NCBI RefSeq assembly: GCF_000803065.1 | Contig: NZ_JSXI01000076.1 | Location: 40,804-104,803, forward strand | Source of the DNA: Sphingomonas sp. ERG5 | GTDB lineage: Bacteria > Pseudomonadota > Alphaproteobacteria > Sphingomonadales > Sphingomonadaceae | Length of the DNA stretch: 64,000 nucleotides | Direction: 5' to 3' | In this document: positions 57,370-64,000 of the stretch, in pieces | How positions within the stretch are numbered: position 1 is the stretch's first letter | How the letters are laid out: the number at the start of each line of letters is the position of its first letter | Translations under genes and position numbers: made by a program | Notes under the pieces: model-generated | Seen by the model: the letters and a program-made list of their open reading frames with translations, nothing else | Told to the model about the DNA's origin: nothing | Databases searched by the model: none

Positions 57370-58674
57370 TCAGCCAGCATCCGAATTTGCGCGTCGCTCG
57401 GCATAACGAATGACAAAGGCTTCCCAGACTCTCAACCACTCGGCATCGGTCCGCTCTTGTTTGATACCGGGAAAGCCGGTGCGGAATGCGTTCGCCATGG
57501 TATCGACGCACCAGGGCTTACCCTTCTCAAGGCCGATTGCTCGGAACTTTGTTTCCCTTTCGCCATAGGTCAGGCTGCCTGCTGGGAAAGGAAATACGGG
57601 CTCGGAGACCTTGATGTTCCGGACACTCGACCGAGGAGCTTTGGTGACCGATGATCTCGGTGCGGTTTCCGGGGCCGGAGCGCCCAGCAACCGCAAGTGC
57701 GGGCCAACGAGCTTCCGCTCTAAAGGTGCCGGCGAAGGCCGCAGCACTACTTTCCTGCCGCTGAAATCAACGTCGGCGTTCGGGTAGACAGCGGAGACCA
57801 ATTGCATTGTTTCGCGCACGGTCTGGCGGAAGCGTTTGCTGTCGGCGTCGTTGCCCAAGTGCTTGGCCAACTGGTCCCAAGATATTACCTGGCCTCGATC
57901 GCTGCTGATCCGCGGGAGCCTGTACGCGAGGTAGGTATAGAGATCGAGCGCTGTGGGTGTGCCCTTGAGCTCACGGATTGCAATCTCGTTCAACGGAACG
58001 GCGTGGTCGATAAGGTGACTATAGAACGCCTCGGACATCCGGATTTCGCGAGCAAACGCCCCATTTTTTTCCAGCGAGCCGGCGTATTCGTTTGAAATTT
58101 TTACGTCTCGCACGGCGAATGCGTTGTCGCCAGCGTCGTTGCCTTCCCAACGGATTTGCCATTCACACGCAAGGAGCCGATCGACTTGCTCGCGCATCAG
58201 ATTGGCCGTTCCCCGTGGGCCATATGAGACGGTCTGGTAGCCAAGGCGGCGCATCCATTCCGTGAAATTACGCCCCAAATAAACGTCTCGCGATCGCTTT
58301 GTGACGGCCTGAGAAAGCAGATAGATCAGCGCAACGCGTGGATAAGCTCCATAGGGCACACCAACGCTTCGTAGCACGGGCTTACCGTCCACCGTCTGGA
58401 GAACCGGCCGTGGATTGATGGCCAGTGCATATTTTCCGTCTTCGCGAAGAATCGGTAGAGTATCGTCCTTCGGTCGCTTGGTCGGCAACGACATGGCGCA
58501 CAATGCGGAATGCAGAAATGCCGGAACGGGTTCTTCGTCCTGGACGCGAAGGAAGGCATCCATCGTGAGTTGAGTGCCGGCAGACTGCGCTAAGGAGCGA
58601 ACTCGCTCTTCACCGCCGCCTAGCATTGCTAGGGCGTATTGATGTCCGATTGGACGCAGTGTGTCTCCGCTCAT
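57370..58674 (-). CDS. repA: RepA replication initiator (RPA family)
   Basis: 434 residues. RPA-type features: LPTKRPKDDTLPILREDGKY, GVPYGAYPRVALIYLLSQAV, LGRNFTEWMRRLGYQTV, GTPTALDLYTYLAYRLPRIS, and a winged-helix DNA-binding middle. This RepA type defines large sphingomonad plasmids sometimes called Mega-RPA. It should bind the CCGAGATCATCGGT iterons upstream of its start. Two such sequences also occur inside or at the end of the gene (57647-57660; about 57357-57369). The gene is divergent from parAB across the origin. Confidence 0.92.
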   Translation of the reverse strand: MSGDTLRPIGHQYALAMLGGGEERVRSLAQSAGTQLTMDAFLRVQDEEPVPAFLHSALCAMSLPTKRPKDDTLPILREDGKYALAINPRPVLQTVDGKPVLRSVGVPYGAYPRVALIYLLSQAVTKRSRDVYLGRNFTEWMRRLGYQTVSYGPRGTANLMREQVDRLLACEWQIRWEGNDAGDNAFAVRDVKISNEYAGSLEKNGAFAREIRMSEAFYSHLIDHAVPLNEIAIRELKGTPTALDLYTYLAYRLPRISSDRGQVISWDQLAKHLGNDADSKRFRQTVRETMQLVSAVYPNADVDFSGRKVVLRPSPAPLERKLVGPHLRLLGAPAPETAPRSSVTKAPRSSVRNIKVSEPVFPFPAGSLTYGERETKFRAIGLEKGKPWCVDTMANAFRTGFPGIKQERTDAEWLRVWEAFVIRYAERRANSDAG

Positions 58675-59227
58675 TGAACCGTCCCTTCCCGACTCATTGG
58701 AGCCTCGGGTTGGTCGTTAAACAACAGGTTTGAGCTTCGAAAGCAAGGCCATTGGCAGTTTCGACGGGTTTCCGGGCCTCAAACCTCCAAGTCGGCCGAT
58801 GATCTCGGAGCGGTTTGGAGGAGCGAAACCAAATCCAATCTCAATTTTGAAAAAAGCGATTCGCGAATCGGTTTTTCTAGGAGATTCCTTTAGTAGGTAT
58901 GGGCTCCGAGATCATCGGTCCAAAGGGAACCGAGATCATCGGGGAAACGCACTGAATTCATCGGCTTGCACCGAGATCATCGGTGATTGTCCACAGCCGG
59001 GTCAATTCGGCTGTGAGGGCGCCCAGCGGACTATGGGGTTGTCGCCTCCTAGACACCTCGCGGGACCCGACATCATCGGTCTGAGTCCCTAAGTGCTGCA
59101 TCGAGCCGGCTCCTGATTCGCGAAAGGGCACGGAGATCATCGGTCAATTTGTAAGGTTGGTGGCCGAAGTTTGCTCAAAACTGCCAAGAGTGCTAATTGG
59201 CGCCCTCAATCTCACAAAGCGGTGATC
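58675..59227. other. Replication origin (oriV) with iterons
   Basis: Iterons of CCGAGATCATCGGT: 58906-58919, 58930-58943 (last base G), 58952-58965 (degenerate), 58971-58984, 59067-59080 (one change) and 59131-59144 (one change), all in one orientation; an inverted copy is at 58795-58808. The first four are 19-24 bases apart, about two helix turns. TTGTCCACA (58986-58994) resembles a DnaA box. AT-rich DNA flanks the palindrome at 58857. This is a standard layout for an iteron-controlled theta origin. Confidence 0.88.
58857..58870. repeat. Perfect palindrome CGATTCGCGAATCG within A/T runs
   Basis: Flanked by AAAAAA-G on the left and G-TTTTT on the right, it can fold into a hairpin in either strand and lies between the inverted iteron and the main array. 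It may be an operator for repA or part of the melting region. Confidence 0.55.
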
Positions 59228-60433
59228 ATGGCTACCGACGCAGCGCTCGACGCACAACCCGATGAACTCTTGGAAGACGGCCTTGGCAATCTGCACCGCA
59301 AGGCCCTCACCATCCTGAAGCGTATTCGTGACGGTGCGCTCGATCCGGAGACCGGGCAAAAGGTTGGCCCGTCGTATTCCATTTCGAAGGCGGCCTCCCT
59401 TGTGGGGCGAACAGCGTCTGCAATTCGCGAAGCTGAGCGTGATGGCCGCCTCCCGCAGCGCGACCGAACCGCTTCTGGCCACCGGGTCCAGTACTCATTG
59501 GAAGAATTGGATCATATGCGTGCCGTTTTTGGCACTCGCCCGTGGCGCGCTCCGACGGACACCCCGGCGGTCATCTCCGTCTCGAACTTCAAAGGGGGCG
59601 TAGGCAAGTCGACTGTGGCTCTGCACCTCGCACAGCACTTTGCCATTCACGGCTACAGGGTACTGTTCATCGACTGCGACAGCCAAGCCAGTTCGACGAT
59701 GATGTTTGGTTATCGGCCGGATGTCGATCTGACCGAGGATGATACCCTTTACGGCCACTTCCATAATCCTGAACTGTTGGGTGTTCGTTCGATCATCCGG
59801 AAGACGCACTTTTTCGGGCTCGACCTGATCCCCGCCAATCTCAAGCTCTACAATCTCGAATACGAGATCGCCGGCTACCTGGCACAAAATCAGAACTTCG
59901 ACATCATCGACATGATCGCCGAAGCCATCGATACGGTCGTCGATGACTACGACATCGTCATCATGGATCCGCCTCCGGCGCTTGGCATGGTTTCGATGGC
60001 AGTGCTGCAGGCGGCTAATGCGATGGTAATTCCTGTGCCGCCGAGCGTCATCGACTTCGCATCGACCGTGTCGTTTATCGACATGGCGCGCACAACGATG
60101 AAGCAGCTCGAGCAGCTCGCGAAGCGGGTGAAGCCGGCCTACAACTTTATCCGCCTCGTTGGCAGCAGGGTGGATGAAAGCAAGTCTATGCACCGCGAGA
60201 TTCTTTCGATGATGCGGCAGGTCTTCGGCGGCTCGATGGCGACTTCTGTCCTCAAGACCAGCGCAGAAATCGACAATGCCAGCTCACGCATGAAGACGGT
60301 CTTTGAACTTGATCGACCGGTCACGTCCCATGAGGTTCACAACCGGTGCATGAAACATTTGAGCGACGTTTGCAGAGAAATCGAGGCGGATGTCATTCGG
60401 TCCTGGGCAAGCAGGGCAGGGGAGGCGGTCTAG
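59228..60433 (+). CDS. parA: ParA partition ATPase (type Ia)
   Basis: 401 residues from the ATG at 59228; an upstream TTG at 59171 is less likely because the last iteron lies near there. An N-terminal MerR-like HTH (YSISKAASLVGRTASAIREAERDGRLP) precedes the ParA domain with KGGVGKSTVALHLAQ (near 121), VLFIDCDSQASSTMM and IVIMDPPPALGMVS. Type Ia ParA moves plasmid copies and represses the par operon. parS-like sites and parB follow. Confidence 0.94.
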   Translation: MATDAALDAQPDELLEDGLGNLHRKALTILKRIRDGALDPETGQKVGPSYSISKAASLVGRTASAIREAERDGRLPQRDRTASGHRVQYSLEELDHMRAVFGTRPWRAPTDTPAVISVSNFKGGVGKSTVALHLAQHFAIHGYRVLFIDCDSQASSTMMFGYRPDVDLTEDDTLYGHFHNPELLGVRSIIRKTHFFGLDLIPANLKLYNLEYEIAGYLAQNQNFDIIDMIAEAIDTVVDDYDIVIMDPPPALGMVSMAVLQAANAMVIPVPPSVIDFASTVSFIDMARTTMKQLEQLAKRVKPAYNFIRLVGSRVDESKSMHREILSMMRQVFGGSMATSVLKTSAEIDNASSRMKTVFELDRPVTSHEVHNRCMKHLSDVCREIEADVIRSWASRAGEAV

Positions 60434-60437
60434 GGCC

Positions 60438-60623
60438 GTTGCCACGTGGCAACAAAGACATAATACGGTGATAAATCAATAATTAAGCTCATGTTTTGAG
60501 AAATTGGATTGGTGCGACAAGGCGAGATTTTACTGGCTGAACGATGGATGTTGCCACGTGGCAACGTGCGAAGATTCAGGGTAAAATCGAGGCGCGGGCA
60601 AGGGCTTGTTGCCACGTGGCAAC
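60438..60623. promoter_or_regulatory. Three parS-like centromere palindromes
   Basis: The 16-bp perfect palindrome GTTGCCACGTGGCAAC occurs at 60438-60453, 60550-60565 and 60608-60623; the last is extended by three further symmetric bases on each side. All lie between parA and parB, and the second two precede the parB start. A P1-like parS or IncP-type ParB site is the obvious function. Confidence 0.88.
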
Positions 60624-60664
60624 AAGCGGCCGCCAAATGTGATTTGAAAGGTTTGGAGTAGGTG

Positions 60665-61645
60665 ATGGCAAAGGGTAACCGGGGCTTCGGCAGCAGTTTG
60701 ACAGAGGGGCTCGACGACGAGATCGACGTCGGCAGCCCTGCGCCATCGGAGAGCATTATGGCGAGCCGTAGTCAGAGCCTCGCGAGGATTGCTGCCGGCA
60801 AAGTCGTCACGGATCGTACCGAGTGGGTCGACCCATCTCGCTGTCGTCCCTGGCGTCTGCATAACCGCGATCTGGACCACTTGAACGAAGAGAGTTGCCG
60901 CGATCTCATCGACGCATTCCTCTCCGCTAAGAAGCAGCGCATTCCCGCGATCGTACGCCGCCTCAAGGATGACCCAGACTACGACTTCGAAATCATCGCG
61001 GGCGTAAGGCGATGGTGGACCGTTCAGTGGCTACGCGAGCATCATCACCCGGAATATGAATACCTCGTCACGATCCAAAACGTTTCGGACGAGGAAGCGT
61101 TCAGGGTTTCGGACATCGAGAACCGGTCGCGCAAAGATATCTCTGACTGGGAGCGGGCAAAGGAATATTCCCGGGCGTTGGAGGAGTTCTACGATTCCAA
61201 CCAGAGCGAAATGGCAGAGCATCTGAAGATTTCGCGCTCATGGCTCAGCCGCCTGCTCGATGTGGCGCGGTTGCCGGCCGAGATCGTGAACGCCTTTCCT
61301 GACACGCATGGCATCACGGTCCGCATCGCAAGAGACATCAAGCCACTCACTTCAGAAAAGCGCACCCTGGATCTGATGGTCGCAGAGAGCAGGGCCATTG
61401 TTGCTGAGCGCGACGATCTCGGAATGGCTATGCCCGCTCCGGAAGTGGCAAAGCGTCTTATTCGAGCCACTGTCGCCCCTGCAAAACCTGCTGGGGGCGA
61501 CGTCGAAGTGAAGGGCGCCGCTGGCAAGGTTATCTTGCGCTATGTCTATTCATCGAGGAGCGGATATACCTTCAAGGTGCCTGCGCGTAGCGGCGCTTCG
61601 GCAGCTGAGGTCTTGAAGGCCATTGAGGCTATCCTGACGTCCTGA
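60665..61645 (+). CDS. parB: ParB partition protein
   Basis: 326 residues from the ATG at 60665. MAKGNRGFGSSLTEGLDDEI, a ParB/Srx-like core (KKQRIPAIVRRLKDDPDYDFEIIAGVRRWWTVQWL), SDIENRSRKDISDWERAKEY, and the HTH SEMAEHLKISRSWLSRLLDVARLP. The C-terminus (GYTFKVPARSGASAAEVLKAIEAIL) is a dimerisation-like domain. It should bind the three palindromes just upstream and work with ParA. The GVRRWW variant of the usual GERR box is seen in plasmid ParBs. Confidence 0.93.
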   Translation: MAKGNRGFGSSLTEGLDDEIDVGSPAPSESIMASRSQSLARIAAGKVVTDRTEWVDPSRCRPWRLHNRDLDHLNEESCRDLIDAFLSAKKQRIPAIVRRLKDDPDYDFEIIAGVRRWWTVQWLREHHHPEYEYLVTIQNVSDEEAFRVSDIENRSRKDISDWERAKEYSRALEEFYDSNQSEMAEHLKISRSWLSRLLDVARLPAEIVNAFPDTHGITVRIARDIKPLTSEKRTLDLMVAESRAIVAERDDLGMAMPAPEVAKRLIRATVAPAKPAGGDVEVKGAAGKVILRYVYSSRSGYTFKVPARSGASAAEVLKAIEAILTS

Positions 61646-61857
61646 CCTTTTGGGGGCGTTGTCCAAGATCATTCGGTGCGTCGATCGTCCAATTCGCCTG
61701 GGGGTGGATCGGGACCAAAGGGCAGGGAAGGGCGGTCTCGTTCGCCTGCGCGGATGAGGCGGCGCATTTTGCCCGCCGACTGCTGCGCCGCCGGGCGTCC
61801 GCGCCCAAGCGGATCGGCGTGCCCTACCGCGAGGTCGCGTTGGCGCCGTAGGAGGCC
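61646..61857 (+). pseudogene. Probable remnant of a lost gene
   Basis: After parB a plus-strand frame with no start reads FAWGWIGTKGQGRAVSFACA, DEAAHFARRLLRRRASAPKR, IGVPYREVALAP and stops at 61849-61851. It looks like the C-terminal end of a real protein without its beginning, so this short gap is probably a recombination scar next to the integrase. The family is unknown. Confidence 0.35.
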
Positions 61858-62796
61858 TCAGGAGCCTCTGTGAGCGCCTTTAGGGGCCAGGGCATGGTCT
61901 TCGGGGCGCAGCGTTGCCAGATCGGCTTTCTCGAGCGCCATAGCGGCCTGTGAAGCGGTACGGCGGGTCACGCCGAGCGCGCGAGCCAGTTCGGCGCGGG
62001 TGAGGGGACCCAGCCCGCCAATCAGTTGCCACATCGCTGGCGCCTGCGACGAGGCGTAGAGGCCCGCGAGGCGTTCTTCGCCGCGCGCCACCATAGCTGT
62101 GACGGCGGCGAGGTCCGCTCCTACGTCACCCGCCGCCGCGCCGATCGCACTCGCCAGCAGGGAGGGGAGGGGGCGTTCGGGATCGGCGCGGAACAGGGCC
62201 CGCGGGGCGAGCCCGGCGAGCGCCAGCGGTGCTGCCCCCAGTCCGAACACCTGCGGGCGCATCGCGGCGGCGAGCGAGGCGGCCCAGGCACTTCCGCGCG
62301 CGGCGAACCGCTGGAACACGCGGCCCTCGATCAGCACCTCCTCGCTGCCGCCCTCGAGAAAGTCGATCTCGTCCTCGCGCAGCTGGCGGAGCCATTCGGT
62401 CAGGGCTGCCAGGGGCTCGCGTGCCGGGAGCAGGGCATCGAGCCGTTCCAATGCCCGGTCGGCGGCCGCAAAGGTCGATGAGAAGCTCTCGCGTGCGTCC
62501 TTCGCGGCGAGCGCGAGCCTGGCCGCGCGGGCGAGGGGAGGGGGGCCGCGCCGGGCGATCCAGGACAGGAAGTCCTGCCGTTCGGCCGCGTACCACGAGC
62601 GGGTCAGTTCGGCCGCTTCAAGCCCCGGATTGTGCTCGGGGCCTTGGTTTTCTTGAGGAAAGTCGCGGACATGGACGCGCCACAGCCGCCTGAGCGAGGC
62701 CCGCGCCAGTCCGTCGGCGACCTCGGCGGACAGGAACGGCAGCGCCCCCTCGAGCCGTGCGAGGGCGAGTTGCCACGGGGGAGGGGCGTGATCCAT
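61858..62796 (-). CDS. HTH-containing protein divergent from the recombinase
   Basis: 312 residues. Mostly helical, Ala/Leu/Arg-rich, with a C-terminal winged helix GGLGPLTRAELARALGVTRRTASQAAMALEKADLATLRPE. It reads like proteins with an unrelated body and terminal HTH (DUF1403/DUF1612-like), but I cannot assign it surely. It is divergent from the tyrosine recombinase, with paired TATACT/AGTATA and the core-like palindrome between them, so it may regulate or assist the recombinase. Confidence 0.7.
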   Translation of the reverse strand: MDHAPPPWQLALARLEGALPFLSAEVADGLARASLRRLWRVHVRDFPQENQGPEHNPGLEAAELTRSWYAAERQDFLSWIARRGPPPLARAARLALAAKDARESFSSTFAAADRALERLDALLPAREPLAALTEWLRQLREDEIDFLEGGSEEVLIEGRVFQRFAARGSAWAASLAAAMRPQVFGLGAAPLALAGLAPRALFRADPERPLPSLLASAIGAAAGDVGADLAAVTAMVARGEERLAGLYASSQAPAMWQLIGGLGPLTRAELARALGVTRRTASQAAMALEKADLATLRPEDHALAPKGAHRGS

Positions 62797-62849
62797 CGGC
62801 CAGAGAATATACTATAAGCCAAAAAAGTATACTCCGCTTGTACGGTCCA

Positions 62850-62885
62850 TTCACTGTCCGATAATGGCTCTTCTCGGACAGTGAA
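62850..62885. repeat. 12-bp-arm palindrome in front of the recombinase gene
   Basis: TTCACTGTCCGA (62850-62861) and TCGGACAGTGAA (62874-62885) are perfect inverted arms around TAATGGCTCTTC. Two 12-bp binding arms and a 12-base centre fit a tyrosine-recombinase core site. It ends 9 bases before the ATG at 62895, so it may also act as operator. Confidence 0.65.
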
Positions 62886-62894
62886 AATAGGCAT

Positions 62895-63873
62895 ATGACA
62901 AGGCCGATCCTGCGCGGGAAAAGGGCGAAAATGTCAAAGGAAACTACGGAGGCCGCCAGGTTCGACGCCCGAGGCACCTTGACCACGGGTTCGGCGGTAT
63001 CGCATGCCACCGTCGCCGGACCCGGGAGCCGGCTGCACGCGGAGATCGCCGCAGCGCGGGGTTACCGCGCGCAGGCCAAGGCGGCGAACACCCTGCGGGC
63101 CTATACCAGCGATTGGAACCAGTTCGAAGGGTGGTGCGACGAACGTTCACTCGACCCGTTGCCGGCGCGGCCTGAGGCGGTGGCAACTTACCTTGCTTCG
63201 CTCGCGCTCGAGGGCAAAGCCGATACAACCATTGGGCGCCATCTTGCTGCAATCGGATGGAAGCATCGGCAGGACGGTCTCGTGGCGCCGAGTGCGCTAG
63301 ATGCGCGCATGGTGATCGCCGATACGCTCGCGGGGATCCGCCGCGAGGCGAGAGCGCGGCCCAGCGCCCGCAAGGCGGCGATCACCGCCAGTGAGCTTGC
63401 GGCGATGATTGCAGCGGCGGATGGGCAAGGCACACGCACGATCCGAGACCGGGCGATCATGGCGCTGGGACTGGCAGCAGCGCTACGCCGGTCGGAACTG
63501 GTCGCGCTCGAAAGGCGCGATGTGGAAATGGTAGACAAGGGTCTGAAGCTGACGCTGCGCCATTCCAAGACCGACCAGGAAGGGGAGGGGCAGGTGATCG
63601 CGGTGCCCGCGGGCAAGACGCTGAGGCCCGTCGAGCGGCTAACGGCGTGGCTGGCGGTGCGTGGCGGTAGTGCGGGGCCGCTGTTCTACCAGATCGACCC
63701 ACAGGGCAGGCTGACCGACCAACCCATGTCGGACCGCTCGATCGCCCGGTTGATCCAGAAGTACGCGGGGCGCGTGGGGCTCGATCCCGAAACAGTGGCG
63801 GGACATTCGCTGCGGGCTGGGTTCCTCACCGAAGCTTCTCGCTCAGGCGCCACCATCGCCAAGATGCAGGAAG
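62895..63873 (+). pseudogene. Tyrosine recombinase/integrase, 3' end cut by an insertion sequence
   Basis: Residues up to KMQEV are normal: SAM-like N-domain (AANTLRAYTSDWNQFEGWCD), then catalytic Arg in LGLAAALRRSELVALERRD, Lys region RHSKTDQEGEGQ, and GHSLRAGFLTEA (H-x-x-R). The reading then shifts into foreign sequence at 63874 (ICPLLSGP...), before the catalytic Tyr that would follow in SRH...GY. The gene is therefore inactive unless the IS is lost. ATG at 62895 is used; ATG at 62931 is possible. Confidence 0.85.
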
Positions 63874-64000
63874 TGATCTGCCCCCTTCTGAGTGGTCCAA
63901 AATCTCTGTTATTTTGGATCATGAAGGAGTTTGGAAATGGGCAAGAGGCACAAGCCGGAAGAGATTATCGGCAAGCTGCGTGAGGCTGAGATCGTGTTGG
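63874..64000 (+). mobile_element. IS3-family (IS407-like) element, left end, running off the window
   Basis: The insertion begins at TGATCTGCCCCCTTCTGAGT, of the TG(A)...CCCC type seen at IS407-group ends. An orfA start at 63937 encodes MGKRHKPEEIIGKLREAEIV, the N-terminus of an IS3-family orfA HTH. The element interrupts the recombinase at 63873. Right end, orfB and target duplication lie beyond the window. Confidence 0.85.

Noticed and set aside
58906..59144. Repeated ATCATCGG units as a possible CRISPR array
   Set aside because: Repeats are only 14 bases, spacing is irregular and they flank repA and parA, so they are iterons.

Overview
This window reads as about 64 kb of a large conjugative plasmid from an alphaproteobacterium of the order Sphingomonadales (Novosphingobium, Sphingobium or Sphingomonas type). 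The reasons are high GC, alphaproteobacterial SOS boxes, a MucR-type zinc-finger regulator, and a characteristic gene set: an F-type transfer system with a MOBF relaxase, a RepA of the RPA family with parAB, ssb, ArdC, a Strawberry-notch/methylase giant, DUF736, DUF1173, DUF3768 and DUF6927. No rRNA, tRNA, CRISPR array or chromosomal housekeeping gene was seen. The source is inferred from gene content, not from a database match.

Layout. 1-8.8 kb: the end of an F-type type IV secretion operon on the plus strand (traU 3' end, trbC, traN, traF, traH, traG); TraG carries an apparent C-terminal M15-type peptidase domain. 9.6-10.4 kb: a TumE/TumA-like toxin-antitoxin pair behind a 13-bp-arm palindrome. 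10.4-17 kb: minus-strand DNA-processing operon (ribbon-helix-helix protein, traD, traI and three small genes), preceded by a gene-free stretch that may hold oriT. 17.4-19.7 kb: small plasmid genes and a DUF2493 protein, two of them with a shared 5' leader. 20-23.4 kb: three toxin-antitoxin modules in a row (DUF4411 with XRE/ImmA, VapBC, RES/Xre). 23.5-33.4 kb: MucR-like regulator, ssb, small nuclease, Qnr-sized pentapeptide protein, DUF1173, and a minus-strand operon of unknown genes led by an SOS-response (YedK/HMCES-like) peptidase next to an SOS box.

33.8-40.4 kb is the defence-like segment: a HamA/HamB (Hachiman) pair on the plus strand, convergent with a compact four-gene minus-strand cassette that looks undescribed: a DUF6338-type membrane protein, two paralogous tiny GYQP-repeat proteins and a 371-residue protein with PIN-like acidic motifs. 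40.7-43 kb holds two uncharacterised proteins, one of DUF5623 type. 43-57.3 kb is a mostly minus-strand plasmid backbone: DUF3768, an SOS-boxed gene, DUF6927, ArdC, a GHKL ATPase, a large ParB-like protein, a Fic protein, a 1405-residue methylase/helicase and a Toprim primase-like protein. 57.3-61.6 kb is the replication and partition core: repA, an iteron-bearing origin, parA, three parS-like palindromes and parB. 61.9-64 kb has an HTH protein divergent from a tyrosine recombinase, which is cut near its 3' end by an IS3-family element running off the window.

Together the genes describe a self-transmissible, low-copy plasmid: RepA and ParAB copy and segregate it, toxin-antitoxin modules and Fic stabilise it, Tra proteins transfer it, ArdC and the DarB-like methylase/helicase probably protect incoming DNA, and the 34-40 kb island probably defends the host against phages or competing elements. 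Recurrent non-coding signals (a G-rich motif in leaders of minus-strand genes, two GTTC-N7-GTTC boxes, and a shared leader for two genes) suggest coordinated control of the backbone genes.
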